Positions 25,110 to 35,050 of a DNA stretch of 62,256 nt are shown piece after piece. The DNA is from Chitinophagaceae bacterium (GTDB taxonomy: Bacteria > Bacteroidota > Bacteroidia > Chitinophagales > Chitinophagaceae), in NCBI GenBank assembly GCA_016787135.1, contig JAEUVK010000045.1:1-62256 (forward strand). Reading direction: 5' to 3'. Numbering within the stretch: the stretch's first letter is position 1; every line of letters starts with the position of its first letter. Position numbers and translations under genes: made by a program. A model generated the notes under the pieces. That model had not been told where the DNA came from. It did not search any database and saw only the letters and a program-made list of their open reading frames with translations.

Positions 25110-25961
25110 ATGAAACTAAAGATCGCTGTTCAAAAATCGGGAAGGTTGTATGATGATTCGATGCGGCTGCTGAAAGAATGTGGCATTGCCATTGCCAATG
25201 GCGGAAACAAGCTTAAAGCAGAGGCAGCCAACTTTCCCATGGAAGTTTATTTTTTGCGTGACGATGATATTCCGCAATATGTAGAAGATGGTGTGGCAGA
25301 TATTGGCATAGCAGGAGAGAATGTGGTGTATGAAAAAAAGAAACAAGTGGAGGTGCGGGAAAAACTTGGCTTCGGGAAATGCCGGTTAAGTCTCGCTGTT
25401 GACAAGAAGGAAACATTCAGCAAGGAATGGCTGAATGGGAAACGGGTGGCTACGAGCTATCCTGTATTGTTGCAGCAATATCTTGACCGGAATAAGATCA
25501 ATGCCGAGATACATGAGATCAGCGGAAGCGTGGAGATAGCACCGGGTATTGGATTAGCTGATGCTATCTGTGACCTTGTAAGCAGCGGTTCAACTTTATT
25601 GACAAATGGATTAAAAGAAGCAGAAACTATTTTATCATCGCAGGCAGTATTGATCAGCAGTACAGGGTTGAATACCGAGAAGGAAAACCTGGTTCAAAAG
25701 TTATTGTTCCGTATCAGAGCCGTGCAAAAGGCAAGGAATAATAAGTACATTTTGCTGAATGCCCCGGACGAAAAACTTCAGGATATAATCAAATTGTTGC
25801 CGGGCATGAAAAGCCCGACCGTCCTTCCGCTTGCCACAAAAGGATGGAGCAGTGTTCACAGCGTGGTACAGGAAGATGATTTCTGGAGTATCATCGAACA
25901 ATTGAAAGAAGCAGGTGCGCAGGGTATATTGGTAGTTCCGATCGAAAAAATGATCGTTTAG
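25110..25961 (+). CDS. hisG: ATP phosphoribosyltransferase, long form
   Basis: HisG joins ATP and PRPP, the first committed step of histidine synthesis. At 283 residues it is the long, hexameric form. It has a periplasmic-binding-protein-like catalytic part (MKLKIAVQKSGRLYDDSMRL near the start, then GVADIGIAGENVVYE). A C-terminal regulatory domain (about 205-283, ending GAQGILVVPIEKMIV) binds histidine for feedback inhibition. HisZ is therefore not needed. It is the first structural gene of the operon and follows the attenuator by 10 bases; hisD begins 3 bases after its stop. Control is likely double: attenuation of transcription and feedback inhibition. Confidence 0.97.
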   Translation: MKLKIAVQKSGRLYDDSMRLLKECGIAIANGGNKLKAEAANFPMEVYFLRDDDIPQYVEDGVADIGIAGENVVYEKKKQVEVREKLGFGKCRLSLAVDKKETFSKEWLNGKRVATSYPVLLQQYLDRNKINAEIHEISGSVEIAPGIGLADAICDLVSSGSTLLTNGLKEAETILSSQAVLISSTGLNTEKENLVQKLLFRIRAVQKARNNKYILLNAPDEKLQDIIKLLPGMKSPTVLPLATKGWSSVHSVVQEDDFWSIIEQLKEAGAQGILVVPIEKMIV

Positions 25962-25964
25962 ATT

Positions 25965-27242
25965 ATGAAAGTTTATATCAACCCTGTCGGAAAGGACAGG
26001 AATGCTATTATTACGAGGCCTGTGATGGACACGATGGCCTTGCAAGAAAAGGTCAAAATGATCCTGAAGGAAGTAAAAGTATATGGCGATGAAGCGATAA
26101 ATAAATATACTTTACAATTTGATGGGGTTAAGATCACACAATTACCTGTTAGTAAGGAGGAGATCAATGAGGCCGTACAATCGGTATCCCCTCAACTGAG
26201 GAAGGCTATTGAAACGGCTGCGGTAAATATCAATCGCTTTCATGAAAAACAAATTCAGCAGCCCGAGGTCATTGAAACAATGCCTGGAGTAAAGTGCTGG
26301 CGCAGATCGGTAGCTATGGACAAGGTCGGTTTGTATATTCCTGGGGGTACAGCACCTCTTTTTTCAACAGTATTGATGCTTGGCATCCCCGCAAACATTG
26401 CCGGATGTAAAGAGGTCATTTTATGTACACCGCCTGATAAGAACGAAAAGATTAATCCTGCTATTTTATTTGCAGCAAATTTGACAGGTATAACAAAAAT
26501 ATTCAAAGCGGGAGGTGTACAGGCGATCGCCGCTATGACTTATGGAACGGTAACTATTCCTTCAGTGTATAAAATATTCGGGCCGGGCAATCAATATGTA
26601 AATTGCGCCAAGCAATTGGTACAACTGGAAGGTGTGGCGATAGATATGCCTGCCGGCCCAAGTGAGGTTTGTGTGATAGCTGACGAGACCTGTGATCCTT
26701 CTTATGTTGCTGCTGATCTTTTATCGCAGGCAGAACACGGAGCAGATAGCCAGGTGTTGCTGGTTTGCAGTTCAGAAGGAATAGTAAAAGCTGTTGTTGC
26801 CGGGATCAGGGAACAGTTGGAAAAGCTTCCGCGAAGAGATATTGCAGAACAGGCTTTAAAAAACAGCAGTGCTGTTGTTTTGGACAAAACTGATGATATG
26901 ATAGCACTTGTAAATGAATATGCCCCGGAACACCTGATCATTGCTTGTAAAGATGCCGGACTCATCGCCGATAAGATAGTCAATGCGGGTTCAGTTTTTC
27001 TCGGGAATTACTCGCCTGAAAGCGCCGGTGATTATGCCAGCGGCACGAATCATACATTACCGACAAACGGGTTTGCCAGGAACTTCAGCGGGGTCAGCGT
27101 TGATTCCTTTGTGAAAAAGATCACTTACCAGGAGATCACACGGGAGGGACTGGGGCACATTGGTACTATCATCGAAGAGATGGCAACGGCTGAAGGGTTA
27201 TATGCACACAAGAATGCGGTGAGTATAAGAATGAGAAAATAA
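25965..27242 (+). CDS. hisD: Histidinol dehydrogenase
   Basis: HisD oxidises histidinol to histidine in two NAD-dependent steps. The 425-residue protein has the family signature in AGPSEVCVIADETCDPSYVA followed by DLLSQAEHGADSQVLLVC, where Gln and His are zinc ligands. IFGPGNQYVNCAK binds NAD, and NEYAPEHLII carries the catalytic Glu-His pair. Length is normal for the family. It is the second gene of the operon, 3 bases after hisG and 26 bases before the hisC ATG. Confidence 0.97.
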   Translation: MKVYINPVGKDRNAIITRPVMDTMALQEKVKMILKEVKVYGDEAINKYTLQFDGVKITQLPVSKEEINEAVQSVSPQLRKAIETAAVNINRFHEKQIQQPEVIETMPGVKCWRRSVAMDKVGLYIPGGTAPLFSTVLMLGIPANIAGCKEVILCTPPDKNEKINPAILFAANLTGITKIFKAGGVQAIAAMTYGTVTIPSVYKIFGPGNQYVNCAKQLVQLEGVAIDMPAGPSEVCVIADETCDPSYVAADLLSQAEHGADSQVLLVCSSEGIVKAVVAGIREQLEKLPRRDIAEQALKNSSAVVLDKTDDMIALVNEYAPEHLIIACKDAGLIADKIVNAGSVFLGNYSPESAGDYASGTNHTLPTNGFARNFSGVSVDSFVKKITYQEITREGLGHIGTIIEEMATAEGLYAHKNAVSIRMRK

Positions 27243-27268
27243 ATACCAGATTGGTAAAACAGCTAGTT

Positions 27269-28327
27269 ATGAGTTTTGATCTGAACAAATTGGTAAGGGA
27301 TAATATCAGGGATCTTACTCCTTATTCCTCCGCAAGAGATGAATTTAGCGGAGAAGCCAGGATATTTTTGGACGCCAATGAGAATAGTCTTGGGTCCCCG
27401 CTGGTGAAGTGGTACAATCGTTATCCTGACCCTCATCAAAAAGACCTTAAAAAGGCGATCAGTAAAATAAAAGGTATCGGTACAGAACATATTTTTCTTG
27501 GTAATGGCAGTGACGAATGTATTGATCTTTTATACCGCTGTTTCTGCGAACCAAAGAAAGATAATGTCATTATCTGTCCGCCTACTTATGGCATGTATGA
27601 AGTGAGCGGTAACATAAATGATGCCGAAGTAAGGAAGGCGCCATTGCTAGCCCGGGATTTTCAATTGCATATAGAACAGATAGAGCACCTGATTGACGAG
27701 CAAACAAAACTTATCTGGATATGCTCCCCTAATAATCCAACGGGAAACTCGATGTACAGGGAGGATATTGAGACGATACTGAATAATTTCAATGGCATTG
27801 TTGTGATCGATGAAGCGTATATTAATTTTTCAAAACATAAATCTTTTATTCAGGAGTTGCCCGATTATCCGAACCTGGTGGTGATGCAGACATTCAGTAA
27901 AGCATGGGGGTTGGCGGCATTGCGCCTCGGCGTATTGTTTGCTTCTGCAGATATTGTCGCTATTCTGAATAAAGTGAAGCCTCCTTATAACATTAACCAG
28001 GCTACACAAGAACTGGCGATGCAGGCATTGGAAGAAGTAGGACAGGTGAATGATATGATCAGGGAATTAGTGGGGATGAGGGATGCTTTGATAAAAGTTC
28101 TGGAGAATGTACCATTGGTGGAGAAAGTGTATCCTTCTGATGCCAATTTTTTATTAGTAAAAGTAAGAAGTGCCAGGAACGTGTATGACTATCTGCTGGC
28201 GAAAGGGATTGTAGTAAGAGACAGGAGCAATGTTCAGTTATGCGATGATTGTTTGAGGATCACTATCGGCACTGAACATGAGATAACTGCTCTTGTAAGG
28301 ACACTCAGGGAATATTCAAAAAAATAA
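27269..28327 (+). CDS. hisC: Histidinol-phosphate aminotransferase
   Basis: HisC transfers the amino group from glutamate to imidazole-acetol phosphate. This 352-residue fold-type I PLP enzyme shows [12 protein letters not shown] near the start, [24 protein letters not shown] and the PLP-lysine motif [14 protein letters not shown]. The C-terminus [12 protein letters not shown] is typical. A TTG at 27251 lies in frame, but the ATG at 27269 gives the usual N-terminus. One base separates its stop from hisB, which implies translational coupling. Confidence 0.95.
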   Translation: MSFDLNKLVRDNIRDLTPYSSARDEFSGEARIFLDANENSLGSPLVKWYNRYPDPHQKDLKKAISKIKGIGTEHIFLGNGSDECIDLLYRCFCEPKKDNVIICPPTYGMYEVSGNINDAEVRKAPLLARDFQLHIEQIEHLIDEQTKLIWICSPNNPTGNSMYREDIETILNNFNGIVVIDEAYINFSKHKSFIQELPDYPNLVVMQTFSKAWGLAALRLGVLFASADIVAILNKVKPPYNINQATQELAMQALEEVGQVNDMIRELVGMRDALIKVLENVPLVEKVYPSDANFLLVKVRSARNVYDYLLAKGIVVRDRSNVQLCDDCLRITIGTEHEITALVRTLREYSKK

Positions 28328-28328
28328 G

Positions 28329-29471
28329 ATGAAAAGAGTTTTATTTATTGACAGGGATGGTACGCTTATTCATGAGGCACCACCCACTTATCAGCTGGAT
28401 TCATTTGATAAACTGACCTTTTACCCCGGTATGTTCGAATACATGGGGAGAATTGCCCGGGAACTGGATTATGAGCTGGTAATGGTGACCAACCAGGATG
28501 GGTTGGGTACTGACAGTTTTCCGGAAGATACATTTTGGCCGTTGCATAATCTTGTCATGAAAAGCCTGGAAGGGGAAGGTATCAGTTTTTCAAAGGTATT
28601 TATTGATAGAACATTTGCAGCGGATAATGCACCGACACGTAAGCCAGGTACCGGTATGCTGACAGAGTATCTTAATAACGATACGTACGATATAGAGAAC
28701 TCTTTTGTGATTGGAGACCGTATCACGGACATCCAATTGGCGAAGAATTTAGGCTGCAAAGGAATATGGTTAAATCTTGATCCTTCACTGGGTGGCCGGG
28801 AAATAAAAGATAAAGCAGAGGAATTAAGGAAATCAACGGTTGCGCTGGAAACAAAGGAATGGAGTGATATTTATTCTTTCCTGAAACTCGGGCTGCGAAA
28901 TGTGACACATGAGCGAAATACCAATGAAACGAAGATCAGAATAGAGCTTAATGCAGATGGAAGCGGGAAAGGTGCCATCAGTACCGGGCTTGGTTTTTTT
29001 GATCACATGCTTGAACAGATAGCGAGACACGGCAAGCTGGATCTTTCCATTACAGCAAATGGGGATCTTCATATTGACGAGCATCATACAATAGAAGACA
29101 CAGGTATTGCACTGGGGGAAGCCTTTGCAAAAGCTTTGGCTGATAAAAGAGGCATGCAGCGTTATGGTTTTGCATTACCGATGGATGAAGCGGAAGCAAA
29201 AGCTTTAATTGATTTCGGTGGCAGGGCATGGCTGGTCTGGCAGGCTGAGTTCAAACGGGAGAAAATAGGGGAGATGCCAACAGAAATGTTCTTTCACTTC
29301 TTTAAATCATTCAGTGATGCGGCAAAGTGCAATCTCCATATTGAATGCAGGGGTGATAACGAACATCATAAAATAGAAGCGATCTTTAAAGCATTTGCCA
29401 AAGCTATACGGATGGCGGTTAAAAGAGATCCGTTTGATAATTATCTGCCAAGTACAAAAGGAGTATTGTAA
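28329..29471 (+). CDS. hisB: Bifunctional histidinol-phosphatase / imidazoleglycerol-phosphate dehydratase
   Basis: The 380-residue fusion catalyses two non-adjacent pathway steps. The N-terminal HAD phosphatase (about 1-165) has FIDRDGTLI with nucleophile Asp8, MVTNQDG and [12 protein letters not shown]. The C-terminal dehydratase (about 190-380) has [23 protein letters not shown] and the metal motif [18 protein letters not shown]. The zinc-binding Cys/His loop of E. coli HisB is absent: the matching region [17 protein letters not shown] has no Cys. This seems normal for Bacteroidota HisB as I recall it. It overlaps hisH by one base (TAATG). Confidence 0.96.
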   Translation: MKRVLFIDRDGTLIHEAPPTYQLDSFDKLTFYPGMFEYMGRIARELDYELVMVTNQDGLGTDSFPEDTFWPLHNLVMKSLEGEGISFSKVFIDRTFAADNAPTRKPGTGMLTEYLNNDTYDIENSFVIGDRITDIQLAKNLGCKGIWLNLDPSLGGREIKDKAEELRKSTVALETKEWSDIYSFLKLGLRNVTHERNTNETKIRIELNADGSGKGAISTGLGFFDHMLEQIARHGKLDLSITANGDLHIDEHHTIEDTGIALGEAFAKALADKRGMQRYGFALPMDEAEAKALIDFGGRAWLVWQAEFKREKIGEMPTEMFFHFFKSFSDAAKCNLHIECRGDNEHHKIEAIFKAFAKAIRMAVKRDPFDNYLPSTKGVL

Positions 29472-30058
29472 TGAATGTCGCTATTGTAAAATATAATGCA
29501 GGCAACATTCAATCAGTTTTATTCGCATTGGATAGGATCGGTGTGAATGCTGAGGTGACTGATGACATTGTAAAAATTCAACAGGCGGATAAAGTGATAT
29601 TTCCCGGTGTAGGTGAGGCCAGTTCGGCGATGCGGTATTTAAAAGAAAGAAAACTGGATGAGGTAATACGGGAGTTGAAGCAGCCTGTTCTCGGTATTTG
29701 TCTTGGTATGCAGTTGCTTTGCAAACATTCCGAAGAAAACGATACGCCCTGTTTGGGTATTGTTCCTGTGAATATCAAGAAATTTCCCGGGGATAAAGCT
29801 TTAAAGGTACCGCAGATCGGGTGGAATAATATTTATGATCTCAGGTCTCCTTTGTTCAAAGAAATACCGCAGAATAGTTACATCTACAATGTGCATGGCT
29901 ATTATGCACAGGATAGCCAATACACCATTGCAAAATGTGAGTACGGCATAGTATATGCAGCGGCTGTTTCGAAAGATAATTTTTACGGAGTACAGTTTCA
30001 TGCTGAAAAATCAGCGGTAGTTGGAGAAAGTATCCTGAAAAATTTTATTGCGTTATGA
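29471..30058 (+). CDS. hisH: Imidazole glycerol phosphate synthase, glutaminase subunit
   Basis: HisH releases ammonia from glutamine and passes it to HisF. The 195-residue class I amidotransferase shows the nucleophile Cys in VLGICLGMQLL and the His-Glu pair in YGVQFHAEKS. IFPGVGEASSAM near the N-terminus is typical. Length is standard. Its start overlaps the hisB stop by one base and its stop overlaps the hisA start by four (ATGA), so the block hisB-hisH-hisA is translationally coupled. Confidence 0.96.
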   Translation: MNVAIVKYNAGNIQSVLFALDRIGVNAEVTDDIVKIQQADKVIFPGVGEASSAMRYLKERKLDEVIRELKQPVLGICLGMQLLCKHSEENDTPCLGIVPVNIKKFPGDKALKVPQIGWNNIYDLRSPLFKEIPQNSYIYNVHGYYAQDSQYTIAKCEYGIVYAAAVSKDNFYGVQFHAEKSAVVGESILKNFIAL

Positions 30059-30771
30059 TCATTATCCCGGCTATAGATATAATAGATGGTAAATGCGTCC
30101 GGTTAACGCAGGGTGACTATTCACAGAAAAAGATCTACAATGAGAACCCGCTCGAAGTAGCCAAGCAATTCGAGGATGCAGGACTAATCCGTTTGCACCT
30201 GGTGGATCTCGACGGGGCGAAAGCCGGTGCTGTAAAGAACTGGAAAGTACTAGAGGCGATTGCGGGCAAGACGTCACTTGTCATTGATTTTGGAGGTGGA
30301 ATTAAAACGGAGAAAGATGTAAAGATCGTTTTTGATTCCGGGGCAAGCCTGGCAACGGTAGGAAGTATAGCTGTGAAAAATGAAGAAGAATTTATGAAAT
30401 GGTTGCTGCAATACGGGGCTGGCAATTTTTTATTGGGAGCAGATGTGAAGAACGAGAAAATAGCTATCCATGGCTGGCAGGAAACATCAGATATATGGGT
30501 CTATGATTTTATCGGGAAGTATATTCAGAGAGGAGTAAACCAGTTGTTCTGCACAGATGTAAGCAAGGATGGAAAATTGGAAGGGCCTGCTGTTGATCTG
30601 TATAATCGCATTGTTGAAAAATTCCCAGATCTGAATTTTATTGCAAGCGGAGGTGTCAGTTCAATGAAGGACCTGGAAGACCTGGAAAAGGCGGGTTGCA
30701 GGGGTGCTATTGTCGGGAAAGCGATTTATGAGAACAGGATAAGTTTACAGGAGTTAAAAGTATTTGTCTGA
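30055..30771 (+). CDS. hisA: ProFAR isomerase
   Basis: HisA isomerises the aminoaldose ProFAR to the aminoketose PRFAR. The 238-residue TIM barrel starts [15 protein letters not shown], where the second Asp-containing strand holds the general base (Asp8). The matching acid is in [23 protein letters not shown] and [12 protein letters not shown] are the two phosphate-binding loops. It overlaps hisH by four bases and is followed by hisF after 2 bases. It shares its half-barrel ancestry with HisF. Confidence 0.96.
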   Translation: MIIIPAIDIIDGKCVRLTQGDYSQKKIYNENPLEVAKQFEDAGLIRLHLVDLDGAKAGAVKNWKVLEAIAGKTSLVIDFGGGIKTEKDVKIVFDSGASLATVGSIAVKNEEEFMKWLLQYGAGNFLLGADVKNEKIAIHGWQETSDIWVYDFIGKYIQRGVNQLFCTDVSKDGKLEGPAVDLYNRIVEKFPDLNFIASGGVSSMKDLEDLEKAGCRGAIVGKAIYENRISLQELKVFV

Positions 30772-30773
30772 AG

Positions 30774-31535
30774 ATGCTGACAAAAAGGATCATACCATGT
30801 CTTGATATCAAAGACGGAAGGACGGTGAAGGGAACCAACTTTGTTGCCCTTCGTGATGCCGGTGACCCGGTTGAACTGGGTGCACTGTACACAAAGCAGG
30901 GAGCTGATGAGTTGGTCTTTCTTGATATTACCGCAACAGTGGAAAAAAGAAAGACCCTTGCAGAACTGGTGCGAAGAATTGCAAAGCATGTGAATATCCC
31001 TTTTACAGTAGGTGGAGGCATCAGCAGTGTGGCGGACGTAAACGCATTATTGGAGAATGGGGCTGATAAGATATCTGTTAATACTGCGGCTTTTAAAAAC
31101 CCTCAACTGATCACGGAGTTGGCAAATGAGTTTGGCAGCCAGTGCGTAGTATTAGCGATCGACACCAGGCAAGAGGAAGACGGAGAGTGGTATGTTTACC
31201 TGAATGGAGGCAGAACAAAAACGGATAGTAAAGCAAAAGATTGGGCAAGACAGGGTGTTGAACTTGGGGCTGGTGAAATATTACTTACTTCCATGAACCA
31301 TGACGGGACAAAACAGGGTTTTGCTTTGGATATTACGCGTTATATGGTGGAGAATTTACCTGTTCCTGTCATAGCCAGCGGGGGTGGCGGAAAAATGGAA
31401 CATTTCAAAGATGTTTTTGAGAGAACCAATGTTGATGCGGCGTTGGCTGCCAGTATTTTTCATTTTAATGAAATAAGCATTCCTGACCTGAAAGATTATT
31501 TATTGGCAAATAATATTCCTGTAAGAAAACAATAA
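30774..31535 (+). CDS. hisF: Imidazole glycerol phosphate synthase, cyclase subunit
   Basis: HisF uses ammonia from HisH to form imidazole glycerol phosphate and AICAR. The 253-residue TIM barrel has [18 protein letters not shown] with the catalytic Asp11, and [13 protein letters not shown] with the second catalytic Asp. [20 protein letters not shown] and [12 protein letters not shown] bind phosphate. AICAR feeds back into purine synthesis. It lies 2 bases after hisA and 3 bases before hisI. Confidence 0.97.
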   Translation: MLTKRIIPCLDIKDGRTVKGTNFVALRDAGDPVELGALYTKQGADELVFLDITATVEKRKTLAELVRRIAKHVNIPFTVGGGISSVADVNALLENGADKISVNTAAFKNPQLITELANEFGSQCVVLAIDTRQEEDGEWYVYLNGGRTKTDSKAKDWARQGVELGAGEILLTSMNHDGTKQGFALDITRYMVENLPVPVIASGGGGKMEHFKDVFERTNVDAALAASIFHFNEISIPDLKDYLLANNIPVRKQ

Positions 31536-31538
31536 GAT

Positions 31539-32132
31539 ATGAAAGTTGATTATGCAAAATATGCTGATGGGTTGGTACCGGCTATCGTGCAGGATGATCA
31601 TACAGGCAAAGTACTGATGCTCGGCTTTATGAATAAAGAAGCTTTGCAAAAAACAATTGATACGGGGAAGGTCACCTTCTACAGCCGGACCAAAATGCGT
31701 CTATGGACAAAAGGCGAGGAAAGCGGGAATTTTCTTGACTTAAAAAGCATTACACCTGACTGTGATAATGATACCCTGTTGGTAAAAGCTGCTCCTGTTG
31801 GCCCGGTTTGCCATACAGGTGCCGATACCTGTTTCAGTGAAAAGAATAAAAGCATCGACTTCCTTTATCACCTGGAAGAAGTCATAGCCGGGCGGCAGCA
31901 AAACCCGGCGGAAGGTTCATATGTGTCCGGTTTATTTAAAAAAGGTATTAATGCCGTTGCGCAGAAAGTAGGTGAGGAGGCTGTGGAATTAGTGATCGAG
32001 GCAAAGGATAATGATGAGGATAAATTCTTAGGTGAAGCAGCGGACCTTCTATTTCACTATTTGATTTTGCTCAAGGCAAAAGGGTATGGAATAAGCCATG
32101 TCGCTCAGGTGCTTGAAAAAAGGCATAAATGA
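31539..32132 (+). CDS. hisI: Bifunctional phosphoribosyl-AMP cyclohydrolase / phosphoribosyl-ATP pyrophosphatase
   Basis: HisIE, 197 residues, carries out steps two and three of the pathway. The N-terminal cyclohydrolase (about 1-105) has FYSRTKMRLWTKGEESGNFL, the metal motif DCDNDTLL, and HTGADTCF with a zinc Cys. The C-terminal MazG-like pyrophosphatase (about 110-197) has KVGEEAVELVIEAKDND and DLLFHYLILL. It is the last his gene. All pathway enzymes are thus encoded in one eight-gene run. No clear terminator follows. Confidence 0.96.
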   Translation: MKVDYAKYADGLVPAIVQDDHTGKVLMLGFMNKEALQKTIDTGKVTFYSRTKMRLWTKGEESGNFLDLKSITPDCDNDTLLVKAAPVGPVCHTGADTCFSEKNKSIDFLYHLEEVIAGRQQNPAEGSYVSGLFKKGINAVAQKVGEEAVELVIEAKDNDEDKFLGEAADLLFHYLILLKAKGYGISHVAQVLEKRHK

Positions 32133-32262
32133 TTTCTTTTTTCCACAATCGTTAATAACTCCAAATCCCGACCTCCACTCCCGTTTTGGTATATTTGCCT
32201 GCTTTGCAATTAACTGATTTTAACTGGAAAGCCGACTTGTGTTATTGGTATGCTGCTACGGT

Positions 32263-32270
32263 TATCTTTG
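32263..32270 (+). promoter_or_regulatory. Possible -7 element upstream of parE
   Basis: TATCTTTG is an exact TAnnTTTG match 141 bases before the parE ATG. A second match, TATATTTG, lies at 32190-32197. Neither has a well-placed TTTG upstream, so the true promoter is uncertain. The 278-base gap between hisI and parE otherwise shows nothing. Confidence 0.35.
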
Positions 32271-32410
32271 CCGCTTTTGCACAGGCTTTGACCTTTGCGG
32301 TATAAGACAATTGAGCAGCGGACAGATCGCTGAACGGAGTGTCACACAAAAGTTGCATAGCGATCCGGACGATGACAAAAATATTCTGAGAAATAACCCG
32401 AATCTGAGAC

Positions 32411-34306
32411 ATGGCCAAAGAAAAAGAGACTAACCTGTTTGATTACACCGAAGACAGTATCAAATCACTTGACTGGAAAGAGCATATCCGGCTGCGTCCG
32501 GGTATGTATATCGGCAAGCTTGGAGACGGCAGCAGCCCTGATGATGGTATCTATGTTCTGGTGAAGGAAGTACTGGACAACTGTATTGATGAATATACGA
32601 TGGGCTATGGCAAAACAGTGGAACTGACCATTGAAGGAAAAGAGGTAACGATCCGTGATTATGGCCGCGGAATTCCGCTGGGAAAAGTAGTGGATGTGGT
32701 GAGCAAGATCAACACCGGTGCGAAGTACGATAGCAAGGCGTTTCAGAAATCAGTCGGTCTGAATGGCGTGGGAACCAAGGCCGTGAATGCACTGAGCCAG
32801 AAATTTAAAGTGACTGCTGTTCGGGAGGGTAAAGAAAAAACAGCTGAGTTTGAAAGAGGAGTACTGATCAAGGAATATAAAGAAGCAAAAACCGGCGAAC
32901 AGAATGGTACACTGGTCACTTTCATACCCGATGAATCTGTTTTCAAGAATTTCAAATTCCATCCTGAATTCTTAGAGAACCAGATATGGAATTATTGCTT
33001 CCTGAATGCCGGTCTGAAGATCATCTTCAATGGCAAAACGTATGTCAGTAAAAATGGTTTGCTTGACCTGCTCCAGCGCAAGACCAACGAAGACGAGATA
33101 CGTTATCCCATTATACATTTAACAGGAGATGATATTGAGGTAGCTATTACACACAACAATGATTACGGTGAGGATATTTACAGTTTTGTGAACGGCCAGC
33201 ATACTACACAGGGGGGGACGCACCAGCAGGCTTTTCGTGAAGCATATGTGAAAACGATTCGTGAATTTTTCAAGAAAGATTATGATGCATCTGATGTTCG
33301 CACAGGTATTGTAGCGGCTGTTTCGGTGAGAGTGGTGGAGCCGGTATTCGAATCACAGACAAAAACAAAGCTTGGCTCGGTGAATGTGGATACTGACGGA
33401 CCAAGCATGCGTCAGTTCGTTGGTGACTTCTTAGCGAAAGAATTAGATAATTATCTCCATAAAAATCCAACGGTTGCTGATGGCTTAAAGAAACGAATTG
33501 AGCAAAGCGAAAGGGAGAGAAAAGAAATGGCCGGCATTAAGAAGCTGGCAAATGAAAGAGCGAAGAAAGCAAATCTTCATAATAAAAAGCTCAGGGATTG
33601 CCGTTTTCACCTGAATGATGAGCCGCCGAATAAAGGCAAAGAAGAATTTGTCGCCAAACAGAATGAAACGACCATATTCATTACCGAAGGTGATAGTGCC
33701 AGCGGTTCCATTACCAAATCAAGGAACGTAGAGACACAGGCCGTATTCAGTCTCCGGGGTAAGCCGCTGAACTGTTTCGGGCTGACAAAGAAAGTAGTGT
33801 ATGAGAATGAAGAATTCAACCTGTTGCAACATGCCCTGAATATTGAAGAAGGCCTCGAAGGCTTGCGGTTCAATAACATCGTGATCGCTACCGATGCCGA
33901 TGTGGATGGTATGCATATTCGTTTATTATTAATGACCTTCTTCCTGCAATTCTTCCCTGATCTGGTGAAGCATGAGAAAGTGTATGTGTTACAAACGCCT
34001 TTGTTCCGGGTGCGCAACAAGCAGGAAACGATCTATTGTTATGATGATGGAGAAAAGCTGGCAGCTATAAAAAAGCTGGGAGGCAAGCCGGAAATAACTC
34101 GTTTCAAAGGATTGGGAGAGATAAGCCCGGAAGAATTTGCCCGTTTCATCGGCCCGGATATGCGCAAGGAGCTGATGAGATTGGATGCCGGCGATCATAT
34201 CCAGCAGCTGCTGGAATACTATATGGGTAAGAATACCATGGAAAGACAGGAATTTATTATTGACAACCTGAAAGTGGAAATGGATAAAGTGGAAGAGGCC
34301 GTTTAA
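32411..34306 (+). CDS. parE: DNA topoisomerase IV subunit B (type IIA)
   Basis: The ATPase subunit of topoisomerase IV, 631 residues, decatenates daughter chromosomes together with ParC. GHKL motifs are [20 protein letters not shown] and [14 protein letters not shown]. The TOPRIM domain has [12 protein letters not shown] and [17 protein letters not shown]. The length is that of ParE rather than GyrB in this phylum. The C-terminal block [14 protein letters not shown] is conserved. It starts a plus-strand run that ends with parC about 2 kb downstream, with three unrelated genes between. GyrB is the main alternative, but the partner gene argues for ParE. Confidence 0.92.
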   Translation: MAKEKETNLFDYTEDSIKSLDWKEHIRLRPGMYIGKLGDGSSPDDGIYVLVKEVLDNCIDEYTMGYGKTVELTIEGKEVTIRDYGRGIPLGKVVDVVSKINTGAKYDSKAFQKSVGLNGVGTKAVNALSQKFKVTAVREGKEKTAEFERGVLIKEYKEAKTGEQNGTLVTFIPDESVFKNFKFHPEFLENQIWNYCFLNAGLKIIFNGKTYVSKNGLLDLLQRKTNEDEIRYPIIHLTGDDIEVAITHNNDYGEDIYSFVNGQHTTQGGTHQQAFREAYVKTIREFFKKDYDASDVRTGIVAAVSVRVVEPVFESQTKTKLGSVNVDTDGPSMRQFVGDFLAKELDNYLHKNPTVADGLKKRIEQSERERKEMAGIKKLANERAKKANLHNKKLRDCRFHLNDEPPNKGKEEFVAKQNETTIFITEGDSASGSITKSRNVETQAVFSLRGKPLNCFGLTKKVVYENEEFNLLQHALNIEEGLEGLRFNNIVIATDADVDGMHIRLLLMTFFLQFFPDLVKHEKVYVLQTPLFRVRNKQETIYCYDDGEKLAAIKKLGGKPEITRFKGLGEISPEEFARFIGPDMRKELMRLDAGDHIQQLLEYYMGKNTMERQEFIIDNLKVEMDKVEEAV

Positions 34307-34364
34307 TGTTTAAGCAATAAAGTTGACCAAACTTGATATAATACGCAAGACAAAGTCGCTGTTC

Positions 34365-35048
34365 ATGAAGTGGCGGTTGCATGGAATATTTCAGCCGTTC
34401 ACAGGTTTCATGCAGAACCTTACCCACATGTCCATGATGAGTAAGTGGAGGAAAGATGCTAAAGTGAATGGGTATAATGACTGGTACCAGGGAAAATGGG
34501 ATTATAACAGGCGGGAGAAATTGTATGAGGCGGTGATCAGCCAGGAGCAGATGGGAACGTTGCCGATAGATTATTTTGAGTTTGGCGTATGTGGCGGCTA
34601 TTCTTTCAAATGGTGGCTGGCACATAATAGCCATCCTGATTCAAGGTTCTATGGATTTGATACGTTTGAGGGATTGCCGGAAGATTTCGGCCCCTTTGCC
34701 AAAGGAACAATGGCCGCGGCGCTGGAATCCTTGAATGTGACGGATACAAGAGCCAGTTTTTATAAGGGGCTTTTCCAGGAAACACTGAACCCTTTTTTGG
34801 AACAGTATAAAAGCACCCGGAGAAAGCTGATCCACATGGATGCAGATATATTCAGCGCCACTTTGTTCAGTTTATCACAACTGTACAAATATCTTAACGA
34901 TGGTGACATTATCATGTTTGATGAATTTGGGGTGCCAATGCATGAGTTCAGGGCTTTTAAAATATTTACAGAAAGCTTTTATATAAAATATGAAGTGATC
35001 GCAGCCGCGAATAACTATTTGTTCCTGGCGGTAAAAATAAAAAAGTGA
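34365..35048 (+). CDS. TylF/MycF-like SAM-dependent methyltransferase
   Basis: The 227-residue class I methyltransferase has the SAM loop YFEFGVCGGYSFKWWL and the TylF-like block YGFDTFEGLPEDFGPF. LIHMDADIFSATLFSL is the acidic metal/catalytic region, followed by DGDIIMFDEFG. TylF-type enzymes methylate sugar hydroxyls in macrolides; in Bacteroidota such proteins probably act on glycans, but the substrate is unknown. An in-frame TTG at 34323 would add 14 residues and start 17 bases after parE; the ATG is preferred. Its stop overlaps an alternative GTG start of the next gene, so it is part of the parE-parC transcript. Confidence 0.8.
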   Translation: MKWRLHGIFQPFTGFMQNLTHMSMMSKWRKDAKVNGYNDWYQGKWDYNRREKLYEAVISQEQMGTLPIDYFEFGVCGGYSFKWWLAHNSHPDSRFYGFDTFEGLPEDFGPFAKGTMAAALESLNVTDTRASFYKGLFQETLNPFLEQYKSTRRKLIHMDADIFSATLFSLSQLYKYLNDGDIIMFDEFGVPMHEFRAFKIFTESFYIKYEVIAAANNYLFLAVKIKK

Positions 35049-35050
35049 TT

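Noticed and set aside
32239..32433. 64-codon plus-strand frame overlapping the start of parE
   Set aside because: It overlaps parE out of frame, has no recognisable domain and lies in a region that reads as a promoter and leader.
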